This document shows positions 1 through 7,995 of a stretch of DNA of 64,000 nucleotides, piece after piece. Origin of the DNA: Treponema sp. UBA1226 (GTDB lineage Bacteria; Spirochaetota; Spirochaetia; Treponematales; Treponemataceae). Each line of letters starts with the position of its first letter. The stretch's first letter is position 1. The stretch is from contig DBWY01000004.1 in NCBI GenBank assembly GCA_002309195.1, positions 86,211 through 150,210 of the forward strand. Direction: 5' to 3'. The notes under the pieces are model-generated. The model worked only from the letters and a program-made list of their open reading frames with translations. It was not told where the DNA came from and searched no databases. The position numbers were made by a program, and so were the translations under genes.

Positions 1-1196
1 ACTGGGTATGTCCTGATGACCTTAAAAACAAAAAGGCTATCGTAGGCGGTAAAGAACAGGATTATACATACGGCGACTGCCAGAAAGAAATGGACCTCAT
101 CAACAAAGTGTTCATCGAACTCATGATCGAAGGTGATGCAGAAGGAAGAGGATTTGCTTACCCTATTCCGACTTACAACATCACAAAAGATTTTGACTGG
201 ACATCAGAAAACGCAAAACTCCTGTTTACTATGACAGCTCAGTACGGAACACCTAACTTCCAGAACTTCGTAAACTCTGACCTTAACCCGTCAGACGTTC
301 GTTCGATGTGCTGCCGTCTCCAGCTCGACAAGCGTGAACTTCGTCGTCGCGGTGGTGGACTTTTTGGTGCAGACGAATTTACAGGTTCGCTCGGAGTTGT
401 AACAATCAACATGCCTCAGATCGGCTATCTTGCAAATACAGAGGAAGAGTTCTACAGAAGACTTGACTATCTTATGGACCTTGCAAAAGAAAGCCTCTGT
501 ACAAAACGAAAAGTTATTCAGCGTCTCTATGACGGCGGACTTTTCCCATATACAAGACGTTATCTTAAAACTCTCGTAAACCATTTTAATACAATCGGTT
601 TATGCGGAATGAACGAATGCTGTCTTAACTTCTTAGGTGTAAACATTGCAGATCCAAAAGGAAAAGCATTTGCAGAAAAAGTTTTACAGCACATGAGAGA
701 AAGAATGCAGGACTACCAGGAAGCAACGGGAGATTTGTTTAACCTCGAAGCAACACCGGCAGAATCTACTTCATATCGTCTTGCACGTCACGACAAGGAA
801 CAGTTCCCTGACATCATCACAAGTGGTGTAGATGAACCGTATTATACAAACTCAAGCCAGCTTCCTGTTGACTACACTGCTGACGTATTCGAAGCACTCG
901 ATCATCAGGAATCTCTCCAGACAAAATACACAGGCGGAACAATGTTCCACGTATTTATGGGAGAAGCAATCAGAGACTGGAAGTCATGCGGACAGCTTAT
1001 CAAAAACATAAGCCACAATTACCGCATTCCGTTCTTTACGATTTCGCCGACATATTCAATCTGCCACATCCACGGATATTTGAGCGGACAGCAGTTTGAA
1101 TGTCCTAAGTGTAAGGCAGAACGCGAGCTTGAACTTAAGAAACGCCTTGCTGAGCTTGAAGAAGAAAGAAAAATAATGCAGGCAAAAAATGCCTGA
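1..1196 (+). CDS. nrdD: Class III (anaerobic) ribonucleoside-triphosphate reductase, catalytic core, 5' partial
   Basis: The frame is open from base 3, so about 397 C-terminal residues are visible and the rest lies upstream of the window. The family reduces NTPs to dNTPs in anaerobes with a glycyl radical. Seen: a CCR motif near 306-317 that I align with the finger-loop active-site cysteine, a GVVTIN segment, a GLCGMNE loop, and a zinc-ribbon-like end (SICHIHG then ECPKC). The protein then runs into a Lys/Glu/Leu-rich helix of about 27 residues and stops at 1194-1196. The glycyl radical domain that normally ends NrdD is absent; it is encoded by the next gene at 1324. It heads a core - radical subunit - activase set on the + strand. 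Assignment to NrdD is secure; the two-polypeptide arrangement is the unusual point. Confidence 0.93.
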   Translation, partial: WVCPDDLKNKKAIVGGKEQDYTYGDCQKEMDLINKVFIELMIEGDAEGRGFAYPIPTYNITKDFDWTSENAKLLFTMTAQYGTPNFQNFVNSDLNPSDVRSMCCRLQLDKRELRRRGGGLFGADEFTGSLGVVTINMPQIGYLANTEEEFYRRLDYLMDLAKESLCTKRKVIQRLYDGGLFPYTRRYLKTLVNHFNTIGLCGMNECCLNFLGVNIADPKGKAFAEKVLQHMRERMQDYQEATGDLFNLEATPAESTSYRLARHDKEQFPDIITSGVDEPYYTNSSQLPVDYTADVFEALDHQESLQTKYTGGTMFHVFMGEAIRDWKSCGQLIKNISHNYRIPFFTISPTYSICHIHGYLSGQQFECPKCKAERELELKKRLAELEEERKIMQAKNA

Positions 1197-1239
1197 AAAA
1201 AAACTGATAAAGGATTAAAGAAATAAGAAAAGGGAGTCG

Positions 1240-1297
1240 ATACTAAATATAGTGTGTTACACTTGAATTTTTGCATAATAAACGCTATATTTAGTTC
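1240..1297 (+). promoter_or_regulatory. Promoter flanked by a pair of NrdR-box-like sites
   Basis: Site 1 (1240-1255, ATACTAAATATAGTGT) matches 14 of 16 positions of an NrdR box (acaCwAtATaTwGtgt type); site 2 (1282-1297, ACGCTATATTTAGTTC) matches 12 of 16. Their centres are 42 bp apart, close to four helical turns. A sigma-70-like promoter, TTGAAT (1263-1268), 17-bp spacer, TATATT (1286-1291), lies between and over them, so a repressor on both sites would block it. Predicted start near 1298, giving a short leader with an SD before the ATG at 1324. The two half sites also form an inverted repeat (ACTAAATATAG / CTATATTTAGT). No nrdR gene is in the window. Confidence 0.6.
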
Positions 1298-1323
1298 GAA
1301 AGATGGGAGGAAGAAAAAAAATT

Positions 1324-1857
1324 ATGACAGAGAGAACATTAGAACAAGTAGAATCAGAAATTGCACAGGTAAAAAATGAACTTAACAACGTTCATGGAAC
1401 ACAGACAGAAGTTTACGCAAGAATCGTAGGCTACTATCGTGCAGTACGCAACTGGAACAAAGGAAAAGCAGACGAGTTTACACACAGAAAAATGTTTACA
1501 CTCGAAGACTCAAACCGCTTTGACAATGCAGAAACTGCACAGACAGTAAAGGAAGTTAAAAAAGAAACTGTAGCAAAACCAGTTGCTGCAGTATCTGACG
1601 AAATTGCTTCTTACGATATCTTTGTAAGAAAGACATGTCCTAACTGCCCTCCTGTAAAAGCATATATGGCAAACATTAAACTTACAGGAAACATGATTGA
1701 TGTAGATACACCAGAAGGACTTTCTACAGCTGCAAGCCTTGGAGTATTTGCTGCTCCTACAGTAATCGTATACAATGCAGATCACAAAGAAATTGCACGC
1801 GGACACAACGTAGAAGAACTTACAGCAATCTTTGAACCTGCTGTCGTAATGGCATAA
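1324..1857 (+). CDS. Separate glycyl-radical subunit fused to a glutaredoxin/NrdH-like domain
   Basis: 177 residues from the ATG at 1324; the in-frame ATG at 1303 is rejected because GGGAGG (1305-1310) behind it is the ribosome binding site. Residues 1-25 form a charged helix with Leu/Val/Ile heptad spacing. Residues about 30-55 carry the glycyl-radical signature (ARIVGYYRAVRNWNKGK), with Gly36 the radical residue, as at the C-terminus of NrdD. After a Lys/Glu/Ala/Val linker, residues about 90-175 look like a thioredoxin-fold redoxin with CPNC at Cys105-Cys108 and a cis-Pro-like APTV. Class III enzymes of the thioredoxin/NrdH-dependent type take electrons from such a redoxin rather than formate, so I infer this polypeptide supplies both radical and reductant to the core encoded just upstream. 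A 15-nt gap separates it from the activase gene. Confidence 0.85.
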   Translation: MTERTLEQVESEIAQVKNELNNVHGTQTEVYARIVGYYRAVRNWNKGKADEFTHRKMFTLEDSNRFDNAETAQTVKEVKKETVAKPVAAVSDEIASYDIFVRKTCPNCPPVKAYMANIKLTGNMIDVDTPEGLSTAASLGVFAAPTVIVYNADHKEIARGHNVEELTAIFEPAVVMA

Positions 1858-1872
1858 ATTAAATCATAATTA

Positions 1873-2625
1873 ATGACAGACGATGAATTATTAACAAAAC
1901 CTGCAGGCGTCCTTATTAAAACGACGCTTGTAGATTTTCCAGGCTGTGTTGCAGCCACTTTCTTTCTTAAAGGCTGCAACCTGCGCTGCCCCTACTGCTA
2001 CAACTGGGAACTCGTAAGCGCAGAAAACGAAAATCAAAACAACATACAGTTTGTATCATGCGCTGCAGTACTTGAACACCTTTACAAACGAAAGAATGTA
2101 ATCGAAGGGCTTGTCATCTCTGGCGGCGAACCGCTTTTAAATCCTGTAACTCCCCTTTTAATAAAAAAAGCAAAGTCACTCGGAATAAAAATAAAACTCG
2201 ACACAAACGGAACTTTACCCGATGCTTTAGAGTCAATCGTAAAAAATCCAGAAACAACGCCTGATTTTATTGCAATGGATATAAAAACTTCTCCAGAAAA
2301 ATATAAAGAAAAAATCCATACAGCAGAAAACCTTAAAGATAAGGATATAGAAAAACTTCTTGAGCGTTCGGTAAAAATAATTTCATCATTGTCAGATAAA
2401 AACTACGAAATCCGTACCGTGCTTGTTCCGCATCTTGTAGAAAAAGAGGACATAAAAAAAATTGCAGAGCTTCTTCCAGAAAATGCAGCCTGGCGCTTTG
2501 CCCAGTTTAGAAACGAAAACTGCCTTGACCCGTCCTACAACGACATAATCCCCTACACCGACAGCGAACTTTCTGAGCTCGTAGATTTTGCGAAAACACT
2601 GATTAAGGATTCTGTCTTACGCTAG
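1873..2625 (+). CDS. nrdG: Radical SAM activase of anaerobic ribonucleotide reductase (NrdG2-like)
   Basis: 250-residue radical SAM protein. The CxxxCxxC cluster motif lies at Cys35-Cys39-Cys42 (GCNLRCPYC), followed by a GGEP-type motif (SGGEPLL) near residue 80 that binds the SAM amino group. The N-terminal segment, with VDFPG before the cluster, is typical of the longer NrdG-type activases annotated as anaerobic RNR activating protein. The role is to cleave SAM reductively and place the radical on the glycine of the reductase, here Gly36 of the neighbouring small subunit. Start ATG at 1873, 15 nt after the radical subunit, with no clear SD, so translation is probably coupled. Pyruvate formate-lyase activase is an alternative by motif alone, but the context decides for RNR. 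Confidence 0.87.
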   Translation: MTDDELLTKPAGVLIKTTLVDFPGCVAATFFLKGCNLRCPYCYNWELVSAENENQNNIQFVSCAAVLEHLYKRKNVIEGLVISGGEPLLNPVTPLLIKKAKSLGIKIKLDTNGTLPDALESIVKNPETTPDFIAMDIKTSPEKYKEKIHTAENLKDKDIEKLLERSVKIISSLSDKNYEIRTVLVPHLVEKEDIKKIAELLPENAAWRFAQFRNENCLDPSYNDIIPYTDSELSELVDFAKTLIKDSVLR

Positions 2626-2718
2626 ACGGAATTTACTAAAACGCCGGAGTGGCATCAAATCAAACCGGCAAGTGCTGGGAAAACCACCAGCAGCATAGGA
2701 CAAACCGACAGCCCGCAC

Positions 2719-2747
2719 TTGACACAAACGTCATTTTTTTATATTAT
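2719..2747 (+). promoter_or_regulatory. Promoter of tRNA-Met
   Basis: TTGACA at 2719-2724, 17-bp spacer, TATTAT at 2742-2747. The predicted start near 2754 gives a precursor with about six extra 5' nucleotides before the tRNA at 2760. Confidence 0.8.
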
Positions 2748-2759
2748 AAGGACATTCAT

Positions 2760-2832
2760 GGCGACCTAGCTCAGTTGGTAGAGCGCACGGCTCATATCCG
2801 TATGGTCATAGGTTCAATCCCTATGGTCGCTA
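2760..2832 (+). tRNA. tRNA-Met (CAU), elongator type
   Basis: Folded by hand. Acceptor 2760-2766 pairs with 2825-2831 (first pair G-U), discriminator A2832. D stem GCTC/GAGC, anticodon loop 2791-2797 with CAT at 2793-2795, variable loop of five, T stem ATAGG/CCTAT with a TTCAATC loop. The anticodon stem has a C-A mismatch at its first pair (2786/2802). It lacks the initiator features (C1-A72 mismatch, three G-C pairs next to the anticodon loop). CCA is not encoded. A CAU anticodon could also be Ile2 with lysidine, which sequence alone does not exclude. Confidence 0.9.
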
Positions 2833-2837
2833 AAAAA

Positions 2838-2879
2838 AGCGTAAGCTTCTGTTTTAAGCAGAAACTTACGCTTTTTTTT
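2838..2879. terminator. Bidirectional rho-independent terminator
   Basis: Long stem AGCGTAAG-TTCTG / CAGAA-CTTACGCT with a short AT-rich loop, an A tract on the left (2832-2838) and a T tract on the right (2872-2879). It can end the tRNA transcript on the + strand and the lipoprotein operon arriving on the - strand. Confidence 0.88.
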
Positions 2880-2941
2880 GGTAATCACGAAAGCTGCACT
2901 TTGGACTTGTTCAGATTAATAGCTGGAGATGACATAAAACC

Positions 2942-3118
2942 TTATTGTTCTATATAATATCCTGCTGTTACTCCATCCAAACAGAAACCAAAGTTATAAT
3001 TTGTTCCATCCTTAGAAATATAAGCATCACCTTCAGCCATATCACCACAATCTAATGAAACATCATTTCCATGAGAAATATGCAAACTTTTTAGTATGGA
3101 CAAAAATAAACCTGCATT
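2942..3118 (-). other. Out-of-frame continuation of the beta-helix lipoprotein gene
   Basis: On the minus strand the frame one base back is open from about 3118 to a TAA at 2942-2944 and encodes a sensible acidic, Gly/Tyr-rich tail (for example VSLDCGDMAEGDAYISKDG, ending GYYIEQ). Both frames are open only across about 3091-3118, which includes an A5 run at 3102-3106. One extra base there would join the tail to the 1630-residue product. The cause may be a natural frameshift, a phase-variable tract or a sequencing error. Confidence 0.6.
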
Positions 3119-6100
3119 ACAGTTTTAACCTCTATGTCAGAGTAAGTTGGTGTATCAATTTTAACCCAAGTACCATCTTCATAGTCCCAATCATCGCTGG
3201 TTTCACCATTATCCAGATTCAAATATATATCATTTTCATCATAAATAATTGGTCCAAAGTAAACATCAGTGTCTTCGTCTTCCCATACAGTCCACTGAAT
3301 TTCAATCTCACCTTGTTCCCAACCATCTATTAGCAATACATAGTATTTCCCACCTGATTTTAAAAGCGCTAGCCCATTTCCTGTGCCATAGTTATCATAT
3401 AAATCTCTTCCATTAAAAACATAACCTGGATTCTGATCATGATCGAAATATTCGAACAAATTATCATCAAGTGCAGCAATTGTTGTTGGATTTGCTTTGT
3501 AATAACTCATTCTTAAAACTCCATAGTAAGTTCCTGATAAGTTTTTATAACCTATTCCATAAATGGTATCCCCTGAAAGTGTGAATTTAGATAGCGAGTC
3601 ATTAAAATTGCTATAAGAAATTCCATTAGCACCTTTTAAGACATTAACACCATTACTGTATGCAGAATATGTAGATATTGTTGCGACGGTACCGGTATGA
3701 GTCAATTTTCCAGTTAGATTAATAATTTTTGCATCATCAACATAAACATTATTTTTTGCACCATTGGAATACCATGTATTACCAGCCAGTCCGTATGGGA
3801 TATAAGCAGCTCCGCTCAAATACAGATTTCCATTAACATGGATTGCACCACTTACATTACCATCATGACAGTTTGAAGTCATTGTTCCGCCGCTCATTGT
3901 CATAGAGGCATTAGTATCTACGTAAACTCCACCTCCACGACCACTCGACCTGTTATATGAAATGTTACCCGTATTAAAATACAATTCAGAATTACCAGTT
4001 GTGTAAATTCCGCCACCTGGTCCTTTAGAAAAGTTACCTGTTATACCATTGGAGAGATTCGAAGTTTGATTATTTGTAGGACCTGCCCAGGTACTATAGC
4101 CAAGGCAGATAGTTCCTTTATTGTATACTCCACCTCCAAAAGCATAAGAACAGTTTCCTGTTGGATCTTGTGGAGTTGCTGCCCATGGGTTATTAGGATA
4201 GGTTGTAGATGTAGAACCGATTCTGGCTGTACCGTACATTAAAAGTTTTCCTTCATTATAAATACCGCCACCTTCATTTGCCCTGTTTAAATTTACCAGA
4301 GAGCCACTTTTCATAATGACTGTATTACCGGAAGCAATGTATATTCCGCCTCCTTTACCGGTATTATTATCTGTATAGTTATCGTTAGAAAGAATTTCAG
4401 CACCACTATCAAGAGTAAGGGTACAGCCTCCTGAAACACTAATACCTCCCCCATTTCCTGTAGTTGGTTTACCATTTATAATTTTGATACCGATAACTGT
4501 TACTTCCTTTGAAGTATTAATTGTCAGCGGTCGTCCACTGGCACCAGCATTGATACAAGGACTATTGCCAGTTCCCTGCAATGTAATTGATTTTGCATTT
4601 ATAGTACCACTGATTTCATGATTACCGCTTAACGTATCTTTTACATAAATTGTATAAGGTTTATTTGAATCCCAACACTTTGAAACTGCAGTAGCCAGTG
4701 TTCCATACGGTCTGTCTGAGGTTCCATCACCATTTGAATCATTTGCACTTGTTCCAGAAACATATAAATCCGCATCAAGCTTAACCTGAGAATCATGCCA
4801 GATAATATTCCATTCAGAATCAGAAATTCCAAATTTGCTTAAAACATTTGCCTGATCCCAGTTGCCTGCTTGATCTGTAAAATTTGTATCTTTTGCAACC
4901 AGAGATTTTCCGCGGGTCCAGGATACAGGAGTAATTGTAGCAACATTAGTATTTGATGGTATAGCACTTAAATCAATTGTTTTTCCACTATCCAAATAAA
5001 CATCATTGCTTTTTGGCTGACCACCGTAAGGAATTTTCGCAGTGCCGCTCATTATAAATTTTCCATTCTGGAAGACTGCACCACCAAAATTGCTTGTAGC
5101 AGTATTTTTATCTGAATCGTTATCTCCTCCAATTGTTCCTGCACTCATAGTAAAGGTACCGTAATTGCATACGGCGCCACCAATCATATACGCAGTATTT
5201 CCAGAAAAGGCAGCGCTGCCTGTAACATCAACCTTAGCTCCAGATTTTATATAAAGTGCACCTCCGGAATTAGATGCATAATTACCTTTAAAATCGCCAC
5301 CAGCAATAGTCACATTACCAGCACAGTAAACAGCACCTCCATAATCATAATTACCGTTAGATGAGGTATTATACGAAACGGTTCCGCTTGCAATTATTAA
5401 ATTTCCCCCAGCATGATATATTCCTCCACCGTTTCCTGATGAAGAAATGTTTTGTCTTACTCCGTAATCAGTATCAAGTGAATAGCTTACAAGAGTCTGT
5501 CCACTTCCTGTAGAAGTTGCACCACTTGAGTTGCATCCAATATAAACATTTCCGCTATCGTTATATATTCCGCCACCCTGTTTTGCAAGGTTTGCTGCTT
5601 TTCCTGCATCTGTACCCAAAGTATTAGATGTAGGTCTTTTGTCTGTTGTTGTGTTGTAACCAATTAAGGCTTCCCCATGCATGTAAAGTGTTGCATCACT
5701 TGCTATATAAACACCACCACCATTGTTGGTAGCCTGATTTCCTGTGATTACTGCTCCATCAGTAAGTACAACAGTACCTTTTGTGATGTTGATTCCGCCA
5801 CCGTTTGTTGCATTACCACCGGTGATCGTAAGATTTTTAATTGTTACGGTTAGACCTGATTTATTAATAGAAAGTGCAGTTGTATTTGCTGTATTTTTTG
5901 CATCGATTTTTGCAGTACTTGCACTGTTTCCCGGTTTGTATCCTTCAATCGTTACGTTGGTAGCACTTCCTGAAATACTTGTTGAACTGTTAATTGCCTG
6001 AGATGAAACAGTTCCTGCAATAGTAATTGTATTTCCTTCAAGAGATAATTCTGAACAGCCTAATGCCGCCGTAATTGAAGCATAAGGATTTGTTTTTAAA

Positions 6101-7983
6101 CCGTTAGCTCCACTTGTTTTTCCTTTTTCAAAGCCCGAAGGTCTTGTATTACCAGAATCTGTGCTGTCGACTACATAAATTGGAGAATCTATTTTTGCAC
6201 TCTTATAATCTGTTGCAATGACTCTATTCCAGCCGTCGTTATCCTGACTTAGATTAAATCGATTTACTATATTAGAATTTAATGCGCCTGCTGAAGAAGA
6301 AAGAATATCTGTTCCGCGTTTAAAATATTGAGGAGTAATTGTTGCAACTGCTGTAGAACCTTCAGAAAGATTTGAAATCCCTACTGTTTTTCCGCTTTCA
6401 AGATAAACGTCATTGCTCGAACCCGAGCCCCCATACGGAATTGACGCTGTTCCGCCTATAGTAAATGAACCTGCATTATAAACTGCACCACCATTAGTTG
6501 CGGAATTGTTCTTTATTTCACCTGAATTAAAAACAAAATTTCCAGTGCTGCCTATATAAGCACCACCACCGTATTTACCGCCAGTATTACCCGAGATTTC
6601 TCCTCCACTCAAAGTTACACGCGCATAAGTATCAACATAAATACCAGTTCCTTTTTTATCATCTGGTACATGATTACCCGATATTTTTGCACCGGTATTT
6701 ATAGTTAAAGTTGGATAAGTAGTTGAATTTGATCCATAAATATAAACGCCTCCACCATTTACTGTTGCAGTATTGCCAGAAATAGTAACTCCATTTCCAA
6801 GATTGACATTAGACTTTCCATAGATAACTAGACCGCCACCGCTTGAATTTTCTCCGTTTTTTAAAGTGAGGTTTTCTAATGTAATAGTAGTTCCAGAAGG
6901 AGTGTTTATTTTAAGAGCCGCACCTTTCTTCTTGGCATCAATGCAGATTCCTTCTCCATCTCCACGTATTGTAACCGAATTTGCAGCTACAGAGGTTCGG
7001 TCTATTATCTGAGGCTCCTCAAAAGATTTTATATTAACTGTATAATTCTTTGCAGAATCATTCATTTTATCAAATGCTTCAGAAATATTTTTAAGTGGCG
7101 CCACCCACGTTCCAGGATTATCTGAGCGGCCAGTTACAGGATCAACAAAAAAATCTACTATTGAATTGAACTTTGCAATAAGAGCATCCGTTACAATTAG
7201 TTTTCCACCTGAAATACACTCATCATCACCAATCCATGTTTTTGTTGTAAGACCGTCAAAAACATTTATACTCTGTCTTGTCACATATAACGGAGCGGCA
7301 GCTTCACTTTGTGGTAAAAACTCAATTAATATTTCGTAAGCTCCGGAAGGAACTCCAGTAATATCTAAAAAATTTCCTCCGGAAGAAATTGAGCTTGTAT
7401 TTTCTAAAGACGCCGGCCAATTGGCGGTATTTGTAATTACTTTTGTTTTAATTTTTTTTATACCGCTGACAAATTCAGCTGATAATTGAATGTTTCCAGT
7501 TTTATTTTCTGTTATAATAGGAGTAAGAAGGATATTCATATCCGGTTTAATTGAATTATCTTTTGTAAGAGTAAATGATTGTGATCTTCCCTTTAATATT
7601 TCTGTATCGCTAACTGTAACAGAAATATCTATGTAGTATGAAATATCAAGCCTTAAATTTCTTACAACGAATTTTCCTGTACTGTAATCAATATCGCTCT
7701 GGTCCACCGTAGTAAAAACACTGTCATCTGCTGCTTTAACGGCAGATATAGTTGCTGTCGGCGTGGTAATAGAAGGTTTTAAAGGAAAAGCAGAACGCTC
7801 CTGTTCATCAGTGTCAGAAAAAAGATTGCTGTATTCTTCTGGAAGCAGATCAGAAACCTGCATGACACCGGAAACAGTTTGTGTATTAGAATTATTTCTA
7901 TCATAACCGCCTGAAACATTCTGGCACGAAAAAACAAGGAGGAATATAAAAACCGGTATTAATAATATTTTACTCTTTTTCAT
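3091..7983 (-). CDS. Giant beta-helix lipoprotein with Pmp-like GGG-V/I-Y repeats (3' end probably frameshifted)
   Basis: 1630 residues with a lipoprotein signal peptide (lipobox LVFSC, Cys20). The body has three modules that each open with a Pro-Tyr/Pro-Leu block like DUF1565 proteins (near residues 290, 620 and 1070) and close with an IPYG...NDVYL-SGKT...VATITP segment. Inside them at least 15 rungs of the form N-x(4-6)-GGGVYI occur, typical of right-handed parallel beta-helix proteins and reminiscent of chlamydial Pmp repeats. Probably lipid-anchored and surface exposed; adhesion or glycan binding would be a guess. SD GGGAGG before ATG 7983. Second gene of an operon with the lipoprotein ending at 7996. 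After the stop at 3091 the next frame stays open to 2942 with coding character, so the intact protein was probably about 50 residues longer. Confidence 0.85.
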   Translation of the reverse strand: MKKSKILLIPVFIFLLVFSCQNVSGGYDRNNSNTQTVSGVMQVSDLLPEEYSNLFSDTDEQERSAFPLKPSITTPTATISAVKAADDSVFTTVDQSDIDYSTGKFVVRNLRLDISYYIDISVTVSDTEILKGRSQSFTLTKDNSIKPDMNILLTPIITENKTGNIQLSAEFVSGIKKIKTKVITNTANWPASLENTSSISSGGNFLDITGVPSGAYEILIEFLPQSEAAAPLYVTRQSINVFDGLTTKTWIGDDECISGGKLIVTDALIAKFNSIVDFFVDPVTGRSDNPGTWVAPLKNISEAFDKMNDSAKNYTVNIKSFEEPQIIDRTSVAANSVTIRGDGEGICIDAKKKGAALKINTPSGTTITLENLTLKNGENSSGGGLVIYGKSNVNLGNGVTISGNTATVNGGGVYIYGSNSTTYPTLTINTGAKISGNHVPDDKKGTGIYVDTYARVTLSGGEISGNTGGKYGGGAYIGSTGNFVFNSGEIKNNSATNGGAVYNAGSFTIGGTASIPYGGSGSSNDVYLESGKTVGISNLSEGSTAVATITPQYFKRGTDILSSSAGALNSNIVNRFNLSQDNDGWNRVIATDYKSAKIDSPIYVVDSTDSGNTRPSGFEKGKTSGANGLKTNPYASITAALGCSELSLEGNTITIAGTVSSQAINSSTSISGSATNVTIEGYKPGNSASTAKIDAKNTANTTALSINKSGLTVTIKNLTITGGNATNGGGINITKGTVVLTDGAVITGNQATNNGGGVYIASDATLYMHGEALIGYNTTTDKRPTSNTLGTDAGKAANLAKQGGGIYNDSGNVYIGCNSSGATSTGSGQTLVSYSLDTDYGVRQNISSSGNGGGIYHAGGNLIIASGTVSYNTSSNGNYDYGGAVYCAGNVTIAGGDFKGNYASNSGGALYIKSGAKVDVTGSAAFSGNTAYMIGGAVCNYGTFTMSAGTIGGDNDSDKNTATSNFGGAVFQNGKFIMSGTAKIPYGGQPKSNDVYLDSGKTIDLSAIPSNTNVATITPVSWTRGKSLVAKDTNFTDQAGNWDQANVLSKFGISDSEWNIIWHDSQVKLDADLYVSGTSANDSNGDGTSDRPYGTLATAVSKCWDSNKPYTIYVKDTLSGNHEISGTINAKSITLQGTGNSPCINAGASGRPLTINTSKEVTVIGIKIINGKPTTGNGGGISVSGGCTLTLDSGAEILSNDNYTDNNTGKGGGIYIASGNTVIMKSGSLVNLNRANEGGGIYNEGKLLMYGTARIGSTSTTYPNNPWAATPQDPTGNCSYAFGGGVYNKGTICLGYSTWAGPTNNQTSNLSNGITGNFSKGPGGGIYTTGNSELYFNTGNISYNRSSGRGGGVYVDTNASMTMSGGTMTSNCHDGNVSGAIHVNGNLYLSGAAYIPYGLAGNTWYSNGAKNNVYVDDAKIINLTGKLTHTGTVATISTYSAYSNGVNVLKGANGISYSNFNDSLSKFTLSGDTIYGIGYKNLSGTYYGVLRMSYYKANPTTIAALDDNLFEYFDHDQNPGYVFNGRDLYDNYGTGNGLALLKSGGKYYVLLIDGWEQGEIEIQWTVWEDEDTDVYFGPIIYDENDIYLNLDNGETSDDWDYEDGTWVKIDTPTYSDIEVKTVMQVYFCPY

Positions 7984-7995
7984 TTTTCTGCCTCC

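Noticed and set aside
1303..1323. ATG at 1303 as start of the radical subunit
   Set aside because: It overlaps GGGAGG, which is the ribosome binding site for the ATG at 1324.
1197..1323. Intron, intein or programmed frameshift joining the two nrd halves
   Set aside because: The gap is too short for a group I or II intron, has stops in frame, and carries a promoter, operator-like sites and an SD, so separate genes are the simpler reading.
2649..2957. Open frame of about 100 codons over the tRNA
   Set aside because: It runs through the tRNA and its terminator and has no SD or recognisable product; the tRNA explains the region.
3800..7000. Regular short repeats as a CRISPR array
   Set aside because: The repeats are codon-level variants of the GGG-V/I-Y rung within a long ORF, not identical repeats with spacers.
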